A DNA stretch of 8,077 nt from NCBI GenBank assembly GCA_947373235.1, contig CANBWW010000043.1, positions 1 to 8,077 on the forward strand. The letters run 5' to 3'. Shown here in pieces: positions 1 to 6,568 of this stretch; position 1 is the stretch's first letter, and every line of letters starts with the position of its first letter. Made by a program: the position numbers and the translations under genes. This DNA is from Candidatus Altimarinota bacterium. Its GTDB lineage: Bacteria; Patescibacteriota; Gracilibacteria; BD1-5; UBA2023. The notes beneath the pieces are model-generated. The model was not told the DNA's origin and did no database searches. It worked only from the letters and a program-made list of their open reading frames with translations.

Positions 1-1
1 T

Positions 2-460
2 CGCAAAAAATATCTTGCTTCTGGTGCCACGATTCGTGTCGTGAGTACCGACAAATTTATCCAAGCGTATCGTGAAACGAAAGTTCACTGACCACATAAA
101 GGTGGATCGATCACGTATTTCCGAAAGATTTCGCAAGCCGCGCCAGAAAGTATTCGTCAGTGGCTCGTCTATAATTCTCTCGGAAAGCAGATCGGTTGAC
201 TCGCCGTCCATGATTATCTCGGAACTCACTCAGTCCATCTCGTGGCTTTCACCGATCGAAAAAACTATGAGTATCAGTGAGGAACGGGACTCATCGACGA
301 ATGGTTCAAAACTTCCGCAGAACTCGGTATCAAGTATCTTTCTTTCGATCATCTTCGAAATATCGGATGACCAGCAAATCAGAAATGATATACCGCTTTT
401 AAGGAAAATTTCTTATCTGCTCGACTCTCTTTCCGAGAAGCGTATTTCAAGTTCTTTTAA
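2..460 (+). CDS. FemAB/GNAT-like acyltransferase-type protein, C-terminal part (5' end outside window)
   Basis: This is the last 152 residues of a protein whose start lies before the window; it ends at TAA 458-460. The frame contains five TGA codons read as Gly (89, 197, 278, 368 and 386), three of them in Gly-Gly pairs. The visible part has the pattern of the second acyl-transferase fold of FemAB/BioF2-type GNAT proteins. A strand ends in KQIGGLAVHDYLG. It is followed by HLVAFTDRKN, then a helix with GTGLIDEWFKTSAELGIKYL, and then the late KGYTAFKENF segment, like the family's glycine-phenylalanine-lysine region near the C-terminus. In such proteins this fold transfers an aminoacyl or acyl group, for example onto peptidoglycan precursors. 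The substrate here cannot be read from the sequence. A general GNAT N-acetyltransferase is the main alternative. The family call is from pattern resemblance only. The coding status is secure. Confidence 0.5.
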
Positions 461-479
461 GGAGAATATACTTTTTCTA

Positions 480-507
480 TTGCATAGTTCTTTCTTTCGT
501 ATAAAAT
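480..507 (+). promoter_or_regulatory. Probable sigma70-type promoter for the DUF378 gene
   Basis: TTGCAT (480-485) is followed after 16 bp by TAAAAT (502-507); an overlapping TATAAA lies at 500-505. Transcription would begin near 513-515. That leaves a short leader before the ATG at 538 and puts the GTG at 511 outside the transcript. The same TTGCAT/16-bp arrangement is found upstream of the gene at 4754. Confidence 0.4.
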
Positions 508-537
508 AAAGTGGCTTTATCCATTATCTATCATTTT

Positions 538-780
538 ATGATGAAAGACCACACAGGCAAATGTTGTTCCGTCCATTGTGTCGCTTATGCTCTTGTATTG
601 GTTGGTGCTCTGAACTGGGGACTCGTCGCTATCGGTCATTGGATGGGGGGTTCAAACTGGAATCTGGTAAATCTTCTTCTTGGAAATTGGCCAGTTCTCG
701 AAAATATCGTCTATCTTCTTGTTGGCCTTTCAGCTCTGGCTATGCTTTGCAAAAAGTCATGTGCTGCTTGCAAGAAATAG
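538..780 (+). CDS. DUF378 family small membrane protein
   Basis: This is an 80-residue protein ending at TAG. It has the DUF378 hallmarks: a first membrane segment of about residues 14-33 with VLVGALNWGL, a short loop holding WNLVNLLLG, and a second membrane segment of about residues 54-70 with VYLLVGLSAL. The family is widespread in bacteria and archaea, and its function is unknown. Both ends are unusually rich in cysteine (KCCSVHC at the start, CKKSCAACKK at the end), so a metal site or disulfide is possible. The start could be the ATG at 538 or 541. A GTG at 511 in frame would add nine residues but probably lies upstream of the transcript start. None of these starts has a clear Shine-Dalgarno sequence. 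Glycine is encoded only by GGN here, with no TGA. The gene is monocistronic, between a promoter and a hairpin terminator. Confidence 0.85.
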   Translation: MMKDHTGKCCSVHCVAYALVLVGALNWGLVAIGHWMGGSNWNLVNLLLGNWPVLENIVYLLVGLSALAMLCKKSCAACKK

Positions 781-790
781 AACGTTGAAT

Positions 791-824
791 AAAAAACTCT
801 CTCAATTTTTTGAGAGAGTTTTTT
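791..824. terminator. Bidirectional intrinsic terminator
   Basis: There is a perfect inverted repeat: 791-804 (aaaaaactctctca) pairs with 811-824 (tgagagagtttttt). One extra A-T pair leaves a TTTT loop. A-rich and T-rich arms flank a CTCTCTC/GAGAGAG core, so on either strand the stem ends in a run of U. It starts 10 bp after the DUF378 stop and 2 bp beyond the stop of the convergent penicillin-binding protein gene, so it very likely ends both transcripts. Confidence 0.88.
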
Positions 825-825
825 A

Positions 826-3177
826 TTATGTGCCATTATTTTTTGGGATTTTGTAGTATTCCAGAAGATACTGTGCTATCTGCGCCCACAGTTCAGAAGA
901 TGTATTTTCTGAATAGGTTCCACTTCGAGGACGATCGATACTGACGATGAGTACAAATTTCGGATTATTAGCTGGAGCAAATCATCCATAAGAAGTGATT
1001 GTATGTCCTATATCTTGCCCAAGGATATTATTCTCATACCCACCTTTATATGGAATTTGGGAAGTTCCTGTTTTTCAAGCAATATTGTAACCAGCAACTC
1101 ATCATTTCGCAGCATATCCATGTTGGACACCATCCACGAGCATATAGCTCACTTTTTTTGCAGTGTCTTCTTTTATTACTCTACGTGATGGTGTCGGGAT
1201 CGTATCGACTTTTCGACCATCTGGGTAGGCGATAGATTCTACGATGTATGGTTCCATATAAACTCCACCATTTGCGAGAACCGAGTATGCAGCGGCCATT
1301 TGGAGCATCGTTACATCGATACCTTGACCAAATGACATGGTAAATAGTTGTGTACGAGACCATTTTTCATACGGATCGATACGAGAATACGTTTCTCCAT
1401 CGAGCGTGATATTTGTTTTATTTCCGAATCCAAAATCAAGAATATATTTATAAAAGAGAGAAGGACCTATTTTGCTAATAATGTCGATCATACCGACGTT
1501 ACATGACCAGTCGAGTGCATGTATATAGGTATGTCTTCCACTACATTCTCCAGAAAGATTTGAGATTTTCCCCTTATTTCCTCATCCATAGTCGAGTTCG
1601 ACGGATCCTTTATCGAAATAGGTATCGTTCGGATCGATCTCGCCTGTATCGATTCCTATGGCTGCTGTCATCGCCTTAAAAACAGAACCAGGTTCATAAA
1701 GATCAGTAATAATCGGATTCGAATACACACCAACTCCATATTTATTTTTGTATTTATATTTTTGTATTCCAAAATTTTTTATTTCATCGTCTGTTGCATT
1801 TCTGAGCTTCAGCCTCTGACCATCGATATTTGATATGAGTGTCCCACTTTGGGTATCCACTACAAAAAGTGGAATCCCAAATAAATCAAAATAAGGATTT
1901 GTATAGGTATTATAGTCTACTTTTTCCATTTCATAGACGTCTGTAAAATTGTTCGGATCATAGTCTGGATAGTTTACCATAGCGACGACAGCACCTGTTT
2001 TCGGATCCATGACGATCACACTTCATTTATTTCATCGAAAATCTTTGACCGCTTTTTCTAGTCGAGTCGAAATCTCTTTTTGTATATTTCGATCGATTGT
2101 CAGGGTAATGTCGGCACTGTTTTTGATTCCCGTTAGGTCTGTTCCCAGATATCCAGTGATCGGTCGTCCCGCACTGTCTTTTACAACTCTTTCCGTCGGG
2201 CTTTCACTCTGAAGAAGGTCCTGAAAATATCACTCTACTCCATATCTTCCGACTCAACCACCGTCGATAAAACCAGTGATTTGCCCAGCTACACTTCGCT
2301 CTGGGTAATAGCGTATAAGATTATCATCAATGATAATAAACTGAAAAATCGATCCAGAAAGAAAGGCTGTTTTTTCGTCCCCGGTCAATTTTTTGGATGC
2401 CAATTGCTCACTATCGATTCGTTTTGTGACTGCATCACGCGTACTCACACTCATTTTTCTGATAATATCAAGATGTTTTCTTTGTTTTGGCTCAAACTTA
2501 GGAAGTATTTTATCACTTCCTATACCAAGTGCAGCACTCAGTCTGGCAGCGAGTCAAACTTTATCTACTACTTTTGTGGGATTGATATAGAGATTATTGG
2601 ATACAAAAAAGAGTGATGGTTCTTGCCATGCATTGATCTGGTCAGCGAGCGTTTCGCTTAGATTTTCTTGGATTTCTACGCTGTCGATCGGTGCGTCTAT
2701 TTTGCTTTTGAGATAAGTATTGATCTTTGCTTTCATATCTGATACCGTTATATCCTTCATTCCAGAAAGATCTTCATGGAGATAGTTGCTCATATTTTCG
2801 AGACACGGATCAGTCGAATATGTACAATATTCATCAAACACAATATCAGATAAGAATGTTATCAATTTTTCTTTTGATCCGACTTGAGTGGGATCGATCG
2901 CGAGATTTCCGAGATTCGTTGAAACTGAAAGAACTCAGTGAAGTGAATCATCGGATGAGTAAATAGATCCACGAGAAACCGGATTTTTGAGTATCATCGT
3001 TTGTTGATCGTAGGCAGCTTTTTTATAAAAATCCCCATCCAAAACGGTGTAATGGAAGGCCATAAAAAGATAAAAAAGTATGTACGCAAAACCAATACAA
3101 AGAACGATTCCTATACGATCCAGATGTTTGAAATACTGAATTATCCGTGTAATATTGTATTCTATAAAAGATTTCAT
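826..3177 (-). CDS. Class B penicillin-binding protein (PBP2/FtsI-type peptidoglycan D,D-transpeptidase)
   Basis: This 783-residue enzyme cross-links peptidoglycan stem peptides on the outer face of the membrane. After a short cytoplasmic N-terminus comes one membrane anchor (about residues 22-42). Next is the PBP dimerisation domain, which starts at PVSRGSIY (about 66-73) and includes YINPTKVVDKVG and GVGRYGVEGYF (308-318). The transpeptidase domain starts near SVIVMDPKTGAVVAM. All three active-site motifs are present: SxxK is S498-V-F-K501, SxN is S558-C-N560, and KTG is K702-T-G704. Eleven TGA codons, scattered over the gene, all read as Gly, including G701 next to the KTG box. About 80 residues lie between NYPDYDPNNF (402-411) and EPGSVFK (495-501), against roughly 20-30 in typical relatives, so there is an insertion next to the catalytic serine. 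An in-frame TAG shortly upstream supports the ATG at 3177. The gene is last in a leftward cluster, 25 bp after the PriA-like gene. I cannot tell elongation (PBP2) from division (FtsI) by sequence alone. Confidence 0.95.
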
Positions 3178-3202
3178 GAAGAGGCTTTTCGGAAGTAAAA
3201 GT

Positions 3203-4075
3203 TTATTTTTTGTTCTCTATACTAAAGTCGCGAAAATCCGCAAAAAGATCGAGAGAAGCACTGGAACTAACGATAACGATATCTATATTTGTATGATCAG
3301 CCAGTGCCCTGAGGATATCAAGCGTTCGGATTCGTGTTGGATACTGGAATTGTTCTTTTCAGAAACTATCTTCGATATACAAAATACGTTTATAAGCTTG
3401 GAGATTATAGTAAAGAATACGCCGAGTTCAAATGATAATATCTTCTTTTGCATGATACATATCCATCCACACTTGTGATTTTTTTGTGGATGTTGATTCA
3501 TTCAGGATGAGTTCACTTTTTTCCATATCTTTTGGAAAAAATGAAAGTGCGAAAAGATCATCTGGAAAACAAAATATGTCTCATTTTTGACTGTAGGCGA
3601 CCAGATCTTTCGGAGAAAAAATACGACTGAGAAAATGATGTATTGTTCTCATGGGTGGATTTCTTTTTTCTGGAAGGCTCGTTTTTTCGAGAATATAGTT
3701 TTTTTTATCGAGTCTTGAGAGGAGTGGCGCTGGGATAAAGAGCGAAATGATCTTATGAATTGGGATAAAGTATTTTTTCGAAATCTGTAAAATTGATTCG
3801 ATCATTCACATTGTGAGTAGCGGAGTCGATGCGATGACAGCTATAATTGGTTTGAGCTCAAAGGTATCTGATCTATTTGTATCAGCTCAATCTGGAGTGT
3901 CCATATAAATCTTCGAAACAACCCCGAGATCGATATTTTTTCCGACTGGTATTTCCACGAGTGATCCTATTTGGATATCATCTTTCCAGGTTTCAGAAAT
4001 CGAGTAAAGAAATGGATCCGTCGAAAGAGTATGTTTGAGTGGAATGACATCTATAAGCATGGACGTAGTATACAT
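3203..4075 (-). CDS. PriA-related protein, truncated and lacking ATPase motifs (probable pseudo-helicase)
   Basis: This is a 290-residue protein with five TGA glycine codons out of only eight glycines. Residues 1-60 match the N-terminal 3'-DNA-end-binding domain of primosomal protein N' (PriA): LIDVIPLKHTLS, then PFLYSI, then IGSLVEIPVGKNIDLGVVSKI. A helical middle part (about 85-160) corresponds to the winged-helix linker. Residues 165-280 follow the first helicase lobe: DIIIGTRRILYYNL (212-225) is like the PriA iviGTRSAlFaP segment, YIEDSF (233-238) sits where DEEH should be, and VIVSSSASLDL (267-277) is where gSATPSle should be. No Walker A (GxTGSGKT) is visible, the DEEH box is degenerate, and the second helicase lobe and zinc-binding region are absent; PriA is usually about 700-800 residues. 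DNA binding may remain, but ATP hydrolysis should not. The open frame with conserved N-terminal features argues for a maintained protein rather than fresh decay. The ATG at 4075 is chosen because an in-frame ATG upstream would overlap the neighbouring gene. Confidence 0.72.
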
Positions 4076-4097
4076 ATTCTCATGGATTTTGCGAGTC

Positions 4098-4120
4098 AAA
4101 AAAACCTTCCAGAAAGGAAG
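4098..4120 (-). terminator. Weak terminator-like hairpin between the 154-aa and PriA-like genes
   Basis: Read leftward, CTTCC (4120-4116), a 5-nt loop and GGAAG (4110-4106) form a 5-bp stem, plus a wobble pair. It is followed by seven T at 4104-4098. It lies just after the stop of the 154-aa gene and 23 bp before the PriA-like start. The stem is short, so it could give partial termination (attenuation of the two downstream genes) or be chance. Confidence 0.28.
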
Positions 4121-4128
4121 AATTTTTG

Positions 4129-4593
4129 CTAGATTCCGAGAGATTTTTTCAGTTCTTCTGCTTTTTTTGCATCGGCATTGCTCGATTCTTCCGCCTTCCG
4201 TTCTTCTGTATAAATATCTTTGAGTTGTTCCCATTCATTCTGGGCCTTGATCACCAGTCCTTTTATGATTTCACCTTCTGTTGGCATAAGTTTGCGAAAC
4301 TCAACTCGTTCATCTTCAAATACTTTCGTTAGTTCATCGAGCTGAAACTGTGAAAGAGTTGGGATCGCATCGATAACACGTTTTTTTTCGAAAGTAGAAA
4401 GTGAGAGCGAATGTTCGAGAAGATTGACGAAATTTTCTTCTTCAAAAGTCGTGAGTGGATGTATGAGAACGCGCTGGAAAATATCGGTATTTGGTGTTTT
4501 TGTACGCGGAGTAGGCAGTGGACTCCCTGTTTGTGCTATATCTCCTCCAGGTGATATTCCTGATCCAGAAGAGTCGTTTTGAGGTTCAGACAT
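4129..4593 (-). CDS. Hypothetical protein, disordered N-terminus and helical/coiled-coil C-terminus
   Basis: I do not recognise this 154-residue protein. Residues 1-36 are low-complexity and rich in Ser, Pro, Gly and Thr, so probably disordered. Residues 37-130 look helical: LSTFEKKRVIDAIPTLSQF and QLDELTKVFEDERVEF have the pattern of short helical bundles. The tail (about 115-152) is highly charged (EERKAEESSNADAKKAEEL) and could form a coiled coil. There is no signal peptide or membrane segment. The ATG at 4593 is fixed by an in-frame TAA just upstream and by a good promoter about 23 bp before it. No TGA codon is used for its eight or so glycines, unlike the following two genes. As first gene of the leftward cluster it may be co-transcribed with the PriA-like protein and the transpeptidase, but a weak hairpin separates it from them. 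Confidence 0.8.
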   Translation of the reverse strand: MSEPQNDSSGSGISPGGDIAQTGSPLPTPRTKTPNTDIFQRVLIHPLTTFEEENFVNLLEHSLSLSTFEKKRVIDAIPTLSQFQLDELTKVFEDERVEFRKLMPTEGEIIKGLVIKAQNEWEQLKDIYTEERKAEESSNADAKKAEELKKSLGI

Positions 4594-4615
4594 ATGATAA
4601 AATTAATTAGTTTTC

Positions 4616-4643
4616 ATTATAGACTTGATTTTCTGTTTTTCAA
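4616..4643 (-). promoter_or_regulatory. Sigma70-type promoter for the leftward gene cluster
   Basis: On the minus strand there is TTGAAA (4643-4638), a 16-bp spacer and a consensus TATAAT (4621-4616). Transcription would begin about 7 bp further on, giving a leader of around 15 nt before the ATG at 4593. This is the best promoter match in the window. Confidence 0.6.
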
Positions 4644-4659
4644 ATGATTTTTTCAAATG
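4638..4659. repeat. 9-bp direct repeat over the leftward -35 box
   Basis: The sequence tttcaaatg occurs at 4638-4646 and again at 4651-4659, separated by attt, so the period is 13 bp. The first copy contains the -35 hexamer of the leftward promoter and the second lies just upstream of it. A tandem operator is possible. In an AT-rich intergenic region chance duplication is also possible. Confidence 0.4.
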
Positions 4660-4704
4660 CTCGGAAAGTTGGCGTTTTCAAAATTCTGTTTATAAAAATA
4701 AAAT

Positions 4705-4732
4705 TTGCATAAGTTTAAAAATAAAGTATAAA
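4705..4732 (+). promoter_or_regulatory. Sigma70-type promoter for the 597-aa protein/helicase pair
   Basis: TTGCAT (4705-4710), a 16-bp spacer and TATAAA (4727-4732). Transcription would begin near 4739-4741, about 13-15 nt before the ATG at 4754. The -35 hexamer and spacer length are identical to those proposed before the DUF378 gene. Confidence 0.5.
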
Positions 4733-4753
4733 GTATTTATATATACGCTTTCT

Positions 4754-6547
4754 ATGAATATTCTGGAAAAAGGTCAACTTATACCCTGATATCTGAAGAC
4801 TCTCTGAACAAAAACAAGTTCTCTTCTTTTGAGTAAAAGTAAATACATTTCCCAGATTTTAAACTCTGAAGATGAAGAAATCATCCCATATATAAAATAT
4901 ATAGAATTATTCGAAAGATTTCACCTTCGCAGTTCAGAGTTCTTTAGAAAAAATCTGGTTTCTAAAGAAAATGGATCGAATCCAGCGTTTTTTAAAAATC
5001 TCTACATAAGTCCATTATCTCATTTTACGATCAAGAGTATCCGTCCATGGGAAGGTGAAAATTATAAAAATTCCCCAGAAAAAACAGAACTGAAAATAGA
5101 GCAAAACAAAGCAGTTCTCATAGAAAATGCGAGAGTGGTCACTGCAAGATTGTGTCAAATACTGGAAGAAGAAATAAAGAATCAATGGTCATGCCAGGAG
5201 TATGATCCTATGGTCTTTGCAGCATCAGTACTAAAGAAGATAAAAGATCAGAATCTCCCTCTTTCATGAGTTCATCTTCATATGATCCTTGAAGGATTAG
5301 TCCATATTGAAAAAATGTATATGCACTTTTCAAATACGCTTTCAGGTCTTTTAAATACAGATGTTTCGTCTTTAGGATATGCTGAACTTCAGTGAGCTGA
5401 AAATCTTTTAGATAGACATGGTGATAGGAATTATCTTTTATGGAAACAATCTGGATTGGACGGTATTGTTTTGAGGATTTTGAAGAACTTTTCTGATAAA
5501 AATAATTTAGTAAAATTTTTACAAAGTTCCTGAGTGGGATTAGGTAGTCAGAATATTTCTCATTTTGAAGAGATTCTGAAGAATGATTCATTTGATCCAT
5601 ATGATTCCGAGATTCTTCCTTTCCTCGAGACACTTCTTTGAACTGAGCGGAAGAATAGTATTTTTAATACTATCGCTGCGACGATGTATTTTTTTCATGA
5701 GATAACGGTAAGTGTCGATATAACCATCTCTTCACCCGCTATTATTCTCAAATATGATGATCCTTTCGGACTCAATAATAATGGAGAACCGGATAATAAA
5801 ATATCTTCTCAATATCTTTTTATAGATAAAAATAATGAATGATGAGTATCGGAAACTGTCGAATATGAGTGGAGAAGATTTCTCGAAAGAAATATCTTCC
5901 AGGAAATATGGAAAAAAGTAGTTCAGAATCGCCTTCCTCTCAATCCGAAAAATGTACTTGAATGAAAGGAAGATCTGCTACTCTACGACCAAGGTTGGGA
6001 ATATATCAAAACCGAAATTATTGCTTTTCTCGAGTGTGATCGGGAACTTCCTCTTTCAAACTTGGATATCTATACGGGAAAGCAAGAAGATATAAAAATA
6101 GATGAATCGGTCCAAAAAATGGCGCTTATCTGTATACTCCACAGTCTTCAGAAAATAAAAGCATGTTTAAGGCCACAATATACATGCAAGCGAGAACAAA
6201 AAAATGGTCATTATATTGATGTATTTGATGAAGTTGATTTCTTGGAATGATTGGTTCCCATGATACGAACTTCAGAAAGTCTCGAAATAGCTCAAAAGCG
6301 TATCGATATGCATTATGGAGATATATATGGTATCTTCGATTCGATCGATCTATTGGATATTCTTCGATATGTTCAAAAATATGAGAAAGAAATGGAATTC
6401 ATAAATATTGCTGATCTTTCCATCTCAATACATGAGTTGACGGGGAATATACAAGTGGTGAATAATTTCGATGAAAATATACTCCTCATAGATCCAAAAA
6501 ATGCTTCCAGATCGGAAATACTTCAAAAAATACAAACAATAGTCTAA
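4754..6547 (+). CDS. Hypothetical protein of unknown family, 597 residues, upstream partner of a DEAH helicase
   Basis: This is one uninterrupted frame when UGA is read as Gly. Ten TGA codons lie at residues 12, 18, 172, 214, 260, 296, 363, 364, 404 and 499, about a third of its glycines. I do not recognise the family. It looks soluble, with no signal peptide or membrane segment. It is rich in Glu, Lys, Ile, Leu and Asn, with long helix-prone stretches (for example LCQILEEEIKNQWS and WRRFLERNIFQEIWKK). A more beta-like stretch, EITVSVDITISSPAIILKY, lies about two-fifths to three-fifths of the way in. No nucleotide-binding or metal motif is evident. The ATG at 4754 fits a promoter that ends just before it; a standard-code reading would wrongly start near the TTG at 4829. 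There is no Shine-Dalgarno sequence. The stop is 21 bp before the helicase start on the same strand, so the two are very likely an operon, and an accessory role to the helicase is a fair but untested inference. Confidence 0.88.
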
Positions 6548-6568
6548 TTTTCCCTATTCACCTTCGTT

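Noticed and set aside
72..509. A 145-codon standard-code frame on the plus strand
   Set aside because: It lies in another frame over the FemAB/GNAT-like coding end, is Ser-rich and low in family signal, and disappears as a candidate once UGA = Gly gives the 2-460 frame.
511..537. GTG at 511 as the start of the DUF378 gene
   Set aside because: The proposed -10 box overlaps the bases just before it, so it would be outside the transcript. DUF378 proteins need no such extension and ATG codons lie at 538 and 541.
826..3177. The transpeptidase gene as a pseudogene broken by many stops
   Set aside because: Every interruption is TGA in a single constant frame, there is no frameshift, and family motifs continue across each one. 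Recoding explains it; decay does not.
3283..3501. A 72-codon minus-strand frame and overlapping plus-strand frame (3155-3478)
   Set aside because: Both are shadows of the PriA-like gene, whose frame shows the GTRRILYYNL and SSASLDL segments across this stretch.
4594..4753. A small RNA or riboswitch in the divergent intergenic region
   Set aside because: The region is very AT-rich, with no extended inverted repeat or conserved aptamer-like segment; promoters and a short direct repeat account for what is visible.
5208..5633. A 141-codon antisense frame on the minus strand
   Set aside because: It overlaps the continuous 597-aa gene. The plus-strand frame continues well beyond it on both sides and has a promoter and an operon partner, while the antisense frame has none.
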